From contig VXAY01001100.1 in NCBI GenBank assembly GCA_013399855.1, positions 729,307 through 793,306 on the forward strand: DNA of 64,000 nucleotides. Direction: 5' to 3'. The notes below the pieces were generated by a model. The model was not told where the DNA came from. It did not search any database and saw only the letters and a program-made list of their open reading frames with translations. The translations under genes were made by a program, and so were the position numbers. Source of the DNA: Oxyruncus cristatus (taxonomy: Eukaryota; Chordata; Aves; Passeriformes; Cotingidae). Below are positions 39,237-51,851 of the stretch, piece by piece. Within the stretch, counting starts at the first letter, position 1; every line of letters starts with the position of its first letter.

Positions 39237-39504
39237 AGTTTGCCAGAGAATTTCCACTGTCACCCATGAGAGACGGATCTGTGGATTCATGGCAGAATAA
39301 GACTCTTAGCATAAAGATTGCTCATTTGGGACTAGGTCGGTCTTACCTTTTACTTTTCCTGGCCTGCAGAAGCAGATTGTTATTAATCAGTAACGCCAGC
39401 CTGTCATGACTTCTCTGATGGTTTGGACTTCCTGAAAGAAACACTGAGAGAAAACCATACAAAACTCCCCCTTGCATGCCCACTTACAGTTCAATTAAAT
39501 TTCA

Positions 39505-40134
39505 GGCTTCGCTGTGGGTGTTGGTTGAGGAGAAGCTCAATAAGACCCTGCAATGTGCCTTTGCAATGTGCCAGGGCTGCATCAAGAGCAGCGTGGGCAG
39601 CAGGTCAAGGGAGGGGATTCTGCTCTCGACAGGCCCCACCTGGAGCACTGCATCCAGCTCTGGGACTCCCGGCATAAGAGGGACATGAACCATGGAGTGA
39701 GTCCAGAGGAGGCCGTAAAGGTGCTCAGCACGATGGAGCACCTCTCCTATGAAGACAGGCTGAGAAAATTGGCATTGTTCAGCCTGGAGAAGAGAAGGCT
39801 CTGGGGGAACCTTCCAGCAGCCTTCTGGTACCTAAAGCGGCTACACGAGAGACGGAGAGGGACTTCGGACAAGGTCATAGAGTGATAGCACAAGGGGGAG
39901 GGACTACAGACTGAAAGAGGGCAGGTTTAGATTAGAAATTCCCTGTGAGGGAGATGAGACACTGGCACAAGTTGCCCAGAGAAGCTGGGGATGCCCCATC
40001 CCTGTTCAAGGCCAGACTGGATGGAGCTCTGGGCAAACCGGTCTGGTGGAAGGTGTCCCTGCCCATGGAACAGGGATTGGAATGTGATGATTTTGAAGGT
40101 CCCTTCCAACCCAAACAGTTCCAATATTCTATGG
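39505..40134 (+). mobile_element. CR1 LINE 3' end (right arm)
   Basis: CR1 sense strand from GTTGGTTGAGGAGAAGCTC through GGCTGCATCAAGAGCAG, CTGGAGCACTGCATCCAGCT, AGCCTGGAGAAGAGAAGGCT, GGGATGCCCCATCCCTGTTC and the tail-proximal GGTCCCTTCCAACCCAAAC to TTCTATGGC. The open frame 39553-39885 keeps the end of CR1 ORF2 (SYEDRLRKLALFSLEKRR). Length and truncation are close to those of the left-arm CR1. A stretch present in the left copy, between the GAGACACTGG block and ORF2, is partly deleted here. Confidence 0.92.
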
Positions 40135-40575
40135 CTGTAAAAGTTTCATCCTTAAAATCTGAATAATATGTCATTTTAGTGCATTGATGAAGAAAGAGAA
40201 AAAGCAAGTCTTTCCTTAGTCCACAGAACTTAGGACTAATTTCCTCCAGGTAACCATCACATGGAAGTAAAAGAGTCTTCTCCTTATTTTCAGTTTTCTG
40301 CATAGTTTATAATACTTCTGATTCACTTAACAGAATAAACCTTCCAGTCAATAAATTACTGTGTATGCATTGGGAAAAGCACATCTTTTGAGATTTGGAA
40401 CTGGCATTGTTTTGGCTTTTAGTTCTGTGGAAGAATAAAAGTAATTTTCTCAGATACAAGTCTGCCCCTCTCGTCTCCATGTACAACATAGAGAAATTAA
40501 TTTGCTAATTAGACAATAGTGAAAAAAGTACTTTTAAAAAAATATTGTGAAGAACAGAAATTTAACACATTATGA
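40135..40575. repeat. right arm (non-CR1 part) of an inverted duplication
   Basis: Reverse complement of 32945-33388, about 85% alike by eye. It starts right at the 3' end of the right-arm CR1, mirroring the left arm. Similarity ends near 40575. Between the arms lie about 5.5 kb of unrelated sequence including the LTR-like element. Confidence 0.85.
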
Positions 40576-41301
40576 ATACAGCTAGAGCCGAAAATACAGG
40601 GTTGAAGATGAAAATGCTAGCAAAGATTAGCACTCAGCTATTACCTATTGGGTTATTGGTATCAGACATTTATTATTACCAGTCTCAGCAGTTCCACTTG
40701 CTGTCAAATCTCAGTTCTGGTGTCATGAATTTTAAGCTCCCTGTTGCTTCCAGGAGGTACCATTTATCAAACAGTAAATTGAATTCTGACAAGGTTTCCC
40801 TCATTGAATCTTATGTTTACTGCCTTCCTCAAAGGCCACAGAAATAGCTGGTTTCCATCCCTTATCCTATTCTACTTGGGAAAAGAGGTTTTGCCAGATT
40901 AGCCCTTATTTTTATGCAAAAACACAAATCAAGAGGCACATAGTATGTGGAAAATAAAACTCATCACTTCCTCAGTCAAAATTTGCATCCCTGGTTATCC
41001 AAGATTGCACGTTATACCTATGGGTTAAAGAAGAGGAAGAACTCACCATTCCATCTCATATTCTGCTACTCCATGATAGGCAGAAGAGAAAGGAGGAAGG
41101 AATAGAAGACATCTATGAGTTTCTCCTGCTGTGCATCTGTCTCCCAGTATCCCTGAGAAACTATCCCATCCCATAACAGAGGGATTTAACAGCAGTGAAA
41201 CATACTGAATTATCCTAAAAACCCCAATTCAGAAAAAAAAAAAAAATCCCTTTTTTTAATGAAAAAATCACTTGATGCACTTGAACATATGTGAATATAA
41301 T

Positions 41302-41343
41302 TCTCTCTCTCTCTGTATACACACACACACATATATGTATATA
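41302..41343. repeat. CT / AC / AT compound microsatellite
   Basis: A (CT)n run is followed by GTATAC, an (AC)n run and an AT-rich end. Ordinary compound microsatellite. Confidence 0.9.
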
Positions 41344-42767
41344 CATGCAGTCACACAGCAGGATGGACATACTTAGGCACACACGTTCAGGAGAATTAAC
41401 AGATTCATTGAGTTGTTGATGTTTTCTAACCAGTAATGAAGCTGTGACACTGGTTCCCAAATTTCTCATTACAATTAAGTACCAGCCTTTCTCAGCCTGT
41501 TCTTAAGTTTCAAAAGTTTTCAGAAGTTATGATCACGTTAAACAACCATTGTGTTGTCTTGGCTTCTAATGTTCTCCTCCATTCTCAGCTGAGAAAATAA
41601 AAAATAAATTGGAGGATTATGTAATTCTGAATCAGGCTTGTCCTTTAATTTGTTGACCTAGCGAAGATCTTAGAGGTGTTCTCAAATAATTCAGTTCTCT
41701 GATGATTACGCTGAATTCTGGCCTTCTTGATTAAACACCATTACAATAGATACATGTTAAAAAAAAACAATTAACACTAATTAGAGCAATAATACAACAT
41801 GTCCAAATTATTTAATTACTATGGATTTCTGAAAAATTCCTTGGCAAACAGTTCAAAGGCAGTAATGAGCATAATTCATTGCGTTTTTACTGCAGAAATC
41901 AGAATCTATGGTTTAGGATATGAACACATAATTTAGCTGGATGGCTTTTTCTAACATGACCTTTTATCTTTAAATGAATCCTGATCTTAGCTTTCTTTCA
42001 CTAATCTTGCTATAAGTATTAGGAGCCTTTCAACTGCTCACCAGTCCTTTTGAGAACCAGATGGACTAATTGAAAATGAACTCCCCTCTCAAAAAGCTGA
42101 TTAGTTACTTCCCTCAGTCCATAACGACCTCCCCGTACTTTTGTGCCTGTCTGCACCACACAGGTTCTCTCCCCCAGCCAGACTACAGGGACCTTTCACC
42201 ATTCCTTTTATTGTGTGATCCAAGTGTCACTCTGAGCTATTTTAAACTTGCGGCACATTAAATATTTGTGACTATTTTAGATAGTAAGTAGGGCAAGCTA
42301 TTTTCTGAAGAAATAGTATTTACCGTGCACGTGGGTGGTTGTTTTTATTCCTTGATGTATTCCACAGATAAGACATGTTGGGCCTTTCAGCCTGTGAAAT
42401 ATGGCTCAGGAATTTACATTTCTTCAGAGCCGACAGCAACTGTCAAACTCAGTGATCCCTCATTAACAGTGGCAGCTGACAAAGGTCACTCAAGAGTTAA
42501 AGATGAATAAAAGGTTCTAAAATATGAATTTCATGGAGCGAGGCTTGTTTGAAGATGTCACATCCTATTTAGCAAAATATTTCTCTAAAACTGCAATCTG
42601 ATGGGTAATACGCCAAGCAATTTCCTAAAAGAAAAATGATTGCAGAAAATTTACGATAGGAACAGAGGTATTCTGGTATTTAAAGCCAAGGGAAAGCAGT
42701 TTTCTTACATGCTGCAATTTGAAATTATTCAGATTTGATAAACTGTTACCAGGACGAACTGGGAAGG

Positions 42768-42789
42768 AAAAAAAAAAAAAAAAAAAAAA
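42768..42789. repeat. 22-bp poly-A run
   Basis: Uninterrupted run of 22 A residues. It is not attached to a recognised retroposon body; no 3' end of a LINE or processed transcript was seen upstream. Confidence 0.95.
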
Positions 42790-45700
42790 GACCAAAAACC
42801 TGACCAAATCAAAACCTGTTATTTCAGATCCTTCCCTCAGTATTTCTGCATATTCATCAGAATGACTGGCCAAGCATAATCTCCCTGAGGGACTCAGTTA
42901 TGCTTGACAAATCAAAGATGATATGGCTTTGCTTACATACTCCTGAAGCATGAACTCACTTCTGTATTTACATTTTTGTTTGGTGGATTCCACTTTTGTA
43001 TTAGATTTTCAAATGTGGAATAATATTTATGTTTATAGAACCAAAAAAAAAAACCACCTATATAATCAATAATTTCACTATCCCTAAAAATTATAGCAGA
43101 GACTCATTTATATAAAGGAAATTGGAACAGATACAAAGAAACCTCTAAAGCAAAACATGTTATGACTAAATAGATAAATGTAAAGACTATCAAAGAAACT
43201 ACTTTCCTTCAATGTACTGGTTTGGCCTACTACTCTACAAGTTGAATGAAAAAAATCAATATCACAGTTGCACTTCAAGGAAATGCCTGCAAAGGTTTAC
43301 ATGGATAATGCAAAACATCTGGCAGTGAATCCTGAAACAGCCTATTTTCTCTCCTGATTCTACTGAAATACTGTCATAGGGCAAGAAAATACTTAATTTT
43401 AATGAAAGTAGCAAGTAACACAGGCTTCTTATGCTGAAAACACTCTTAATATTATACCTTTTCACAAATAACCTATAGACTGCTTTAAATTAATTTATAA
43501 CACACTATTTCAGTTGAATTGTTGGCTGCAGATCAGAGAGTAGTTGATTAAAAAGATTAAAGTATTTCCTGCAATGTGCTGCTACACTATGTTGTAAGTA
43601 CCTCAGCTAAGGCTACAGCTCAAAAGTAAAACCACAAAAAATATAAAAAACCAAAATTTGTGGACACTGTCAGATTCCAGACCCTCTCAGTAGGGTCAGA
43701 CACACTTCAGTGAAGTTCAGCTTGCCTCTTAATCTTTCCCAAATAAAGTCACTGAGCAAAGTTCAATCCACTGTTAGGACCCACATTTTCCAGAGCTTTC
43801 AGTTTTTTTCATAGCCCTTTCCTGAATCCCTTTTAATGCTTTGCTCTAATTTTTGATGACTGGAACTAGAAATGGAATGCCAATAACACTCTTGTCACTG
43901 CAGGCAGGATACAGGTAATTGCCTCCCCACTTCTAAGGATATTCCTCTAATCATTTAAGGATTACAGCTGCTGTTTTTAGCATAACTCTGTAAAACATGT
44001 TCTGATAGCTCCCGACAGCTTCATTCTGGTTTTTGTTTCCACGAACGCAGGGCATCGAAAACCGAATTAAGCATCACAAAAAAAGCATTGTGATTTTTTT
44101 TTTTTCTTGATACAAGGCTTTGGATTCCAATGTATTCACTCTCTGAACGAGTTTTCCTAGCACATGCTAGCAAAGTAAATAATTCTGTGCTGCTTCTGGC
44201 TCATGAAAAAAGGAAACTGAAACAGCTTCAAGGCCGTAAAACCTGCTCCCAGAAAGGACTAAAGCAAGTCATGCATCTTCAATGGTCTTTCCATCTCCAT
44301 AATGAATAAACCAAATAGTTCTGAAAGAACCAATTTGGCCTTGACAACTTAAAGTGACAAGTCCATTGCCTTTGTGATGAGTTCAGTCATCACTCACACT
44401 TCATCAACATCGCTGCCTGAAAATACATCCCAGACCAAGGCTTGATTGTCACCACATCATTCTCATCCACTACTCACATCACCAGAACATAAGAAACTTC
44501 CTTCAAGTTTCCTCTTTCCTTCATGATCATTCCTGTACCAGAACAGATACAAATTTCTAGAGCAGCAAAGTTTCCCTAGGAAATGCCTGCAGGTTTTGTC
44601 TGAATTCTGGAGTTTGATGAGTTCCCACAGAATTAAAGACAAAAAGCCTACAAACCAAGCCTGGATTCTTTCAACATGCATGAGGGTCTACATCCATTCA
44701 GCATCAGTCTCTCTGAAGCTGGATTTAAGAAACATCAGTGAGACACCAAAGCTGTACGGCAAATTCACCTGGTGAATTTCTAGATAAATTATTCTCGGCT
44801 TACAAGCTCCCCAAATCAGGGAAAATCCCGAGATACTTTAAGCAGAGGGATCTTGGAGACCCATTCCCAGTTTGTGACAGTGAATAAAAAGCAGATGACA
44901 ATGGTATTGGCTTCCTACCTTTGTACTATAAACCCAGGAAGCCAAAATCCTTGGATTCTCAGTTACAATCCCAGCTTTGGGATTTCAGATAGCCAACAGC
45001 AACAATAACACTAATAGCTTCACTTTCTCTCCTCTGTTCCTTAGGAGACTATTTATTTAAGAAATAGCATATATTTGGTTTCCATAACAACATTTGCTGC
45101 AGGATGATAAGTATAAAAACAAACAAATTAACCCTGCCAGTCCTAGTGTTCTCAACCAGACAATTCTGTCCTCAGACAGCTTTTTTTAATTAGCATTTAA
45201 AGAATAAGCTGATTTTTCAGACGTTACGCATTAGGATTTGGGGTTTTTTTAATCCTCAGATTTTGGTTTTTCTGAATTTATTCCTTTTTTTTTCCCCCTT
45301 TTCATAGATGTCAGACATCTAAGTTCAATACATCTCCCTTATCTACATCATGCTGGGTGTTTCAAAATATCTTACAAATATTAATCTTACAAATTTCAAA
45401 ATATCTTAACAAGTAATTTCTTACATTTCTGCTATTCCTTGTATGCTACCTTAAGGGTCATGTATTTTATTCCAGTGGTACATTTAAGAAGATCTAGCAC
45501 AATATCCAGGATGTCGAATGGCTCTGATGAGATTCCAAGTTCATTTTTAGAAATATTAAATGCACCACATTTACTGCAAGTACCAGACAGAATTCCTGGT
45601 TCAGATATTTCCTACTGAAATAAAACTGGGTTAACAGAAGGTAGCATGCAGCTGGTGTCAAATCAATGACGTGCTCAGAAAAAAAAAAAAAAAAAGAAGT

Positions 45701-45842
45701 TATGACTTTTCCTAGTCTGGGCTTGCTTTAAAGACAGACAAACTGTTTCTTTCTTCTAGGAAGCGCATAACCCTATCACATATGTAACATCTAAGATTTG
45801 GACTGTGTCCCATATCCAGTCATGGAAAGGGCACTGGTTTAC

Positions 45843-45929
45843 ACTCAGACTTTCAAAAATCTGGTCCAAATTCCCAGATTTTTCATAACCACGATGGGCT
45901 CCATCCAACAGGGTCCTATCTCTTTTTAC
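45843..45929 (-). CDS. isolated exon-like segment, unidentified
   Basis: On the minus strand, a long pyrimidine-rich stretch (CCCTCCATCTTTCCCTTACT) lies upstream of GATAGCAG. It is followed by 87 bp open in one frame, starting VKRDRTLLDGAHRGYEK, up to a GTAAAC donor. The segment starts and ends on codon boundaries and is frame-compatible with shorter candidates at 44835 and 44532. The product is not recognised and chance cannot be excluded. Confidence 0.22.
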
Positions 45930-48900
45930 CTGCTATCCCAGTAAGGGAAAGATGGAGGGTAAAAAAGTATTACTGCTGTGTTATACTGACTTTTGTAAAG
46001 AGAAAAGTAAGCAGAGAAGTCATAAAATCTTCTCTATCTTCATTTTTCTAGTCAAGGAAAAGACTCACAGAAACTGATAACGATAGGGCAGCAGCTCCTT
46101 GGTTTAGTTTCTTAGAAGTACCACATGGTGATGATTTTACAAGTAGTTGTTGTAGATGTTTAGCTTGTTGTGAATTAGTGTCCTATTTAATCTCTGCCAA
46201 ATAGAAGTTCATTTCTGCACTTACAAACTTTGTCACGTGCTTCCCAGTGAAGATTTTACAGAATGTGTTCAGCTACACGTGTCAGGCCTCCCACAAGTAA
46301 AGCACCACCTATGGATTCTGCTCTCATTTGTGAAAGTGCTGCCGTGTGAGAACAGTTTGCACAGGTAAACAAGGAATAAAAAAAAAAAAAATTAAATTTA
46401 TAGTCATTGAAATGGAAACCTTAAAAAAAAAAAAAATCTATGTCAGAGGAATCTGCTAAGATCCAGTTATGTAATGGTTGAACACACTGAGTGTGCATTA
46501 AAGAAACACTTATATTCTGAAATAAAAATGAGATTCAGATTCTGGTTCTGTCTTTTAACAATTGCCTCTCCCTAAAGTAAGCATTTACCTTTTCAGTCAA
46601 GAGTGACATTAAACTGCATAAGAATTGCAACTTCACTAGTAAACGATTTCTAAAGGATACAGAGACTCAATAAGGTATAAACCAGAGAAGTTTCAAATCT
46701 GTTTATTATGCCACATTAAACTAGTTAACAACCCTATTCATTGCTGAAAACCCCTCAACTCACATTCTTTTCAATTCTGAACAGAACATATTCTTTTTGT
46801 TTAACTGAATTTTCTCCACTAGCTTTCCTATGCCCTTCCCTAACATTTAATTTTCCTACTGGTTTAGTATCCGTTTAGATCGTATTTAATATTTATAATG
46901 GGAATGGAGATACGCTTTTCATAAGTGCAGTGGTATTTAACTGCAGTAGCTGAGACAGGCAACAGACACTCTTTCGGTGAAAAAAAGTGGTTAACTGCTG
47001 CTGCTGTGAGCCACAAGGAGCAAAATACAAAGCAGTTACCTACAGTGACCAGTGAATGCAATTATAGAAGTATAAAAAACCAAAAAAAAAACCAAAACAA
47101 AACAAAAAAAAACCAACACCACAAAAAAACCCAACAAACCAAGAAGAAAAAATATTCCTTTTGTATTTTAGAAAGTGTTACAACATATGTTCATCCCCGT
47201 TCCCCAGAGCACAATCCTTTTCTCTCGTATTGCTAAGAGGAACGGGACAGATGCACCTGCCTAGAGAAAATGTAAGGGAGTATGTTATACATAAGTGATA
47301 TAACGTTTTTGTTACTTTTCCTTGAGCACACATACCTCTGTGCATCACAGAACTAACCAGATACTTTTCTTGAAGGGGTAGGTTTCTCAGTGCTCACCTT
47401 ACTCACTTGGGAGAGCAGACGTGCTGAGGGAGGGGGAACAACATCGGGGTAAAACCTGTTTCCTACGGCACAACTGTTGACACTAAGCACTAGTTTTCAA
47501 AATTTGGCTTTGCAAAATTTGTAAATAATTTGTAAATAATTGAAATTATCTGTAAAGTAATCCCCTACCTGGGATGTTTATGAGGGCTCTTTTCAGTCAA
47601 AATCACTGTATGATTTCCTGGAATGCTAAAAATAAAAGAGACTTCATGTGCTCTATGCTTTTTCTTTTTTTAAAACCAGCTACTCACCAGGGAGATATAA
47701 CCTTAGGAACTACCAACACTTTGAAGGCAAACAAAGATAAATCCATTCCCCAGTGCTTCTGCAAACAGAGTGCAATAAGCCCTTCATGTCATAATCCATT
47801 ACAGATAATTGGCTTCGTGCATGGTGGTGGATGAAACGTTACCTGATAGCTGTGCTATGTGGTATTCAGACCAAGAATTCATTGTACCCTGCAGATCAGT
47901 AATGCAGAAGAAAACAGATGATTTTGTGGGAAACACCTGCTGCAAAGAGGTTAAACTTCATGATCATGGAAAAAAAAAAAATCCAAACAAAAATCATGAG
48001 TGAATGAATACATTTCAGGATTCTTAATTACTTTAAGGGTCACAACACTTTACTGGGAAACAATACATTTTTTTTCTACTACTTACTTCTAATTCAAAAC
48101 AATTTGTACCGTACCAAAAGAGAAGAATGAAGAGATCTGATGGTAAAAAATGCACCTTTCAACCTTTGCACAGCAGCCCAAAGTCTCCATTTAAACACTC
48201 CAGAGAAGGTAAGGTGTTTCAGCAGCTCCTGGTGAGAACAGGAGCTTTGTTATACAGGTTGTAGTGATCCAAGGATCCTAACACAAATGGCTTCTGATAT
48301 ACCTGCAGCTCAACAAGGTAGACAGATGTGTAATGTGTTTTACTCCTGGGTTAAGAATTCTTCATCCTTTACACTCTGTGGATAATGCTGCTTAATCGAG
48401 GTTAAATAAAAATTCATTGCAGTAGCTATATTTAATGCTTTGTGCAGTATGCAACAGAAAATTCTTATTTTAGAAGAACGCAAACATGTTTAAGATGTCT
48501 AAAACACGTTTAAGACAATGTGCTGTTCTTCCCAGCCAGAACTATTTTGGATTTCTCTGCAATTCTTTCAAGTCTCAAAGTTACGAAGACTACTGCCCAT
48601 ATAGGAAAATTTAGAGCATTTCCATTCCAATAAAGCACTAACATATGCAGTCCTCAGCCTGAAAATGAGGTTGCCAGGGGATTACAGTGTTCTATTCCAA
48701 GAGAAAAATGAAATATTAATTCTACATGTTACATGTTTCTGGCTAGAATCAGCTATAAGAATAAAGATGTAATCACAAAACCATCTTTTCTTAATGAGAA
48801 AGAACAGTGTAAGCAAGGATTTTTCTTACATTTTAACATAAGGTATTGCCAGCTCCAGAACGCAGGTATTGCTTTAAAAAGGCATCAGTCATATTATTTT

Positions 48901-51505
48901 TACTATTTTCTGTTGATAAATTACCCCTGGGACATTTATTTTGATGCAGAATGCATCACTGTCATTCTCAGTTGTCCGACCACAGTCACAAGTCTCACCT
49001 CTGATTACAGCAGACTTTGAATCAGCTCTCCTGCCCACTCTCTCCTGCTTCACCTGTTAGATTTCCTTTAATTTAATGTTCTGTTCTTGCAACTGGATGT
49101 GCACTGGGCCTCTAGAACCACAGAGAATCCTGCTGTAGTAATTTCTGTGAATAAATGCTTCTTCCATTCATTCCATGCATTCATTCATTTCTCAAAACCC
49201 GATATTTTGAATACATAAGAGCAATATAATCTCCTCCATCCTCCACTGGATTAACACCATTCTTCAAAAAAGGCTGGAATGGAAGAGGTTGAAAACAACT
49301 GCCATCTGATGAAATGAAAGGATTATTGTATTTATAGTCATGGCAATTTTCCCCCTTTTTTTAAAATTAGTCTCTTAACACGGGATATGCCCGTTTTTCT
49401 CTGAATGTATCTGAGAGTCAATACGTTGTTAAAGCATCTCAGAAAGAAAGGCACACCAAAAGAGAGGGCAAAATACTCAGTCAACTCTAAATTCATCAGA
49501 TGTTAACGAACTTTTTGGCAGATGTTCCCTCAGTTTAATAACAGAGTGAGTCCTTCTTGGTAATAAAGGGCAGAGTTCCTTAAAAATGTCTTCTGTGTTT
49601 ATATATAATTTATATACATATTTAACACTCTTGCAAATATATATATATTTTAATATAAAGCTGCTGATGATACACCAGTCACAAAATCAGAACAATTCAT
49701 TTGGATCCCTGAGAAAAAGGAGACATGTTATTACCATGTTTTATCATGGTAATACCATATTTTCCTTTTCAGAATAGAAATACAAATCAGATTATTTTAG
49801 ATAATACTCTGAAACCAAGGAAAACTTGTATTATTTTGTTAAAACCTGGAACAGAATAGCCTTAAAGAACCATTTGAAATGTTTTGATATGAAGAAACTG
49901 CAGTTAGTGGTTTTCAGTTTGCAGTCTTACTTTCCAGGGATCTGTGGACTATTTAAAGAAGGAATCCACAAACAAGTAACTATGAAAAACAAATGTATTA
50001 TAAGGAAAAGAACATTTGGGCTTACGGGCATTCAAAAACTGGCAGAGGAAGAAACTTTTAACACTATTGTCTTCCCTCAGAGGAAACAACACTTTTTCAA
50101 AAGTAGGTTTACGAAGTTATTAAAAAAAAAAGCAACACCAAAAAACCCAAACCAAACCAAACCAAAACCCACCAGTTTTCCCCCTATTTAAAGAAAACCA
50201 AGGATTTCATTCATAACCAAGAGATTATGAAATGTTTGGAGACTGGTAGTGGGATATAGAGTGCTTCATTTCTTCAAGCTGTGTGCTAGAAAACAAAACC
50301 CAGGCCTTTTTCCAATACTTGAAGGTGATGCTTTCCTGCCATGAAACAGGGAAGTCACTAAAATTATATAATTGGTAAGTTCCAACACAATGGTCTAGGC
50401 ATCAGCAGCCCTGAAGAGAACATGTCATTATGCAGAGAACAGGGAAAAGAAATGTTGCCTCTATATGTGAATTCAACTATAATTTTTCTACCCATCATAT
50501 TTTAGTCTTTGATACTTGTGGATATCATAAGCAAATAAATTTACTCCCTAAATTTATTGCTATCAAATGTGCACAGCCTCTATTGTTCAGACATCATAGT
50601 GAAATACGTAATTTATGAGGTTTAAAGCTATAGGCTGTGCTCAGCTGACAGAGATAAATCCCTCTCACACATAAGTAGAAATTTTTTGCAGTATGATAGG
50701 AAATGTAGCGTTAGATGGTTTGGTTCTCAGCCTGCAACAGTGTACAAGTGAGTATCTACTGCACATTTTTCTACTTCTTTCTTCCTAAAAAGCCCCATAT
50801 TTTCATCACCTAGAAGAGAACACACTGCCTTACAGTAACTATGTGTTTACTTGAATGGGTCCACGGGCAATATCGTGATTGCTTCTGCACGTACACAGAC
50901 CGTACACGTTTGCTGGCAGGGTCAAGATTAATGAGTTACATTTTTAAAAGGGAGTATTACTCACTTGGGCTTTTTGGCTTTCATTTCTTAATGAGATAAA
51001 GTTGTATCTTTGTACCTTCATTTCCATCCTATGAATTAACCATAAAGTGTTATCCATACAAATACTCCCAATGTTTTCTAGTTTAGATACAATTTCAACA
51101 TTCATCATTACACGCAGTTGTCAAGAAATCACTTCTGTGTCACAGATGCATTCACCTACAGAAGTGGGCAAGAACTCTAGTGAAGACAACTGCAGAAATC
51201 TCCGTATTTCACACCAAGAAATAATACGAACTGTTTTAGTCCTTTGCTGTTCATAAGGCAAAAAAGAATGAGAGGTTGAGCATCTTAATAACCTGTAAAT
51301 GTCACCAACTCATTTAATTTTGACAGGGAATACATCTTGTGCTACTGGTGTTACACTAGACTTTTTTTTCTGCAGTATTCTAGGAGTTTACTCAATTTCT
51401 GCAGTATTCTCGTCATACTTCCTAGATGTGCTGAGTAGGAATATTGTGGTGGGGGAAGTGATGGATCACTTTCTGTGGAAATACAAGGAACTGTGTGTCT
51501 GACAG
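45930..51505. other. unique non-coding sequence with poly-A and A/C-rich runs
   Basis: Poly-A runs lie at about 46379-46392 and 46422-46435, an A/C-rich tract at 47077-47140, and another at 50125-50170. Exon-like minus-strand segments (46272-46225, 46994-46914, 48302-48256) were noted at chance level. No dispersed repeat was recognised. Confidence 0.4.
47077..47140. repeat. A/C-rich low-complexity tract
   Basis: Runs of A broken by CC or single C over about 64 bp. Translation gives K/N/Q/T strings without meaning. Confidence 0.85.
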
Positions 51506-51811
51506 TCCTGGAGTCTTAGGATTAAATTGTCTCCAGAAGAAATTTCAGTCTTCCTACTGCTATTTCTTCAAGATAGTAGTGGCTACTATGTGTCACTGTT
51601 TCAGTGGCCCAAATACACTGAACTCAATACCTCTTCCAAATTCAGGAAACATCGTTTTCCAGCAGTTTTTGTTGAACTAACAACAGCAATCACAGAAAAT
51701 CCTTTTATTCTGCAGTTGGTGAATGTCCTTCGAAAAACTACAGGAGAACTAAAACCAGGCACCCTTTGGTTAAATAAAAAGAAAGCACACTCCTTTTTCA
51801 CAGTTGGATGA
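51506..51811 (+). CDS. open segment with stop and poly-A signal, possible terminal exon
   Basis: After GTCTGACAG at 51497-51505 the plus strand stays open for 101 codons, starting SWSLRIKLSPEEISVFLLL, and ends in TGA. AATAAA follows at 51846-51851. A hydrophobic stretch (VFLLLFL) precedes a mixed, charged part ending KKKAHSFFTVG. No family was recognised and no upstream exon chain was established; 49939-49976 was a weak possibility. Open frames of this size occur a few times by chance in a 64-kb AT-rich window. Confidence 0.2.
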   Translation, partial: SWSLRIKLSPEEISVFLLLFLQDSSGYYVSLFQWPKYTELNTSSKFRKHRFPAVFVELTTAITENPFILQLVNVLRKTTGELKPGTLWLNKKKAHSFFTVG

Positions 51812-51851
51812 CTAATACAAACTGAAAAGGAAGTCTGAAAAAAAAAATAAA

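Larger units (their letters stand above)
40576..45842. other. unique non-coding sequence with simple repeats
   Basis: No gene or dispersed repeat recognised. Contains a CT/AC/AT microsatellite at 41302-41343 and a 22-bp poly-A at 42768-42789. Several short (31-55 bp) minus-strand exon-like segments occur at 42758-42709, 43331-43301, 44532-44478 and 44835-44804. They happen to be frame-compatible, but each is too short to be supported alone. Confidence 0.4.
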
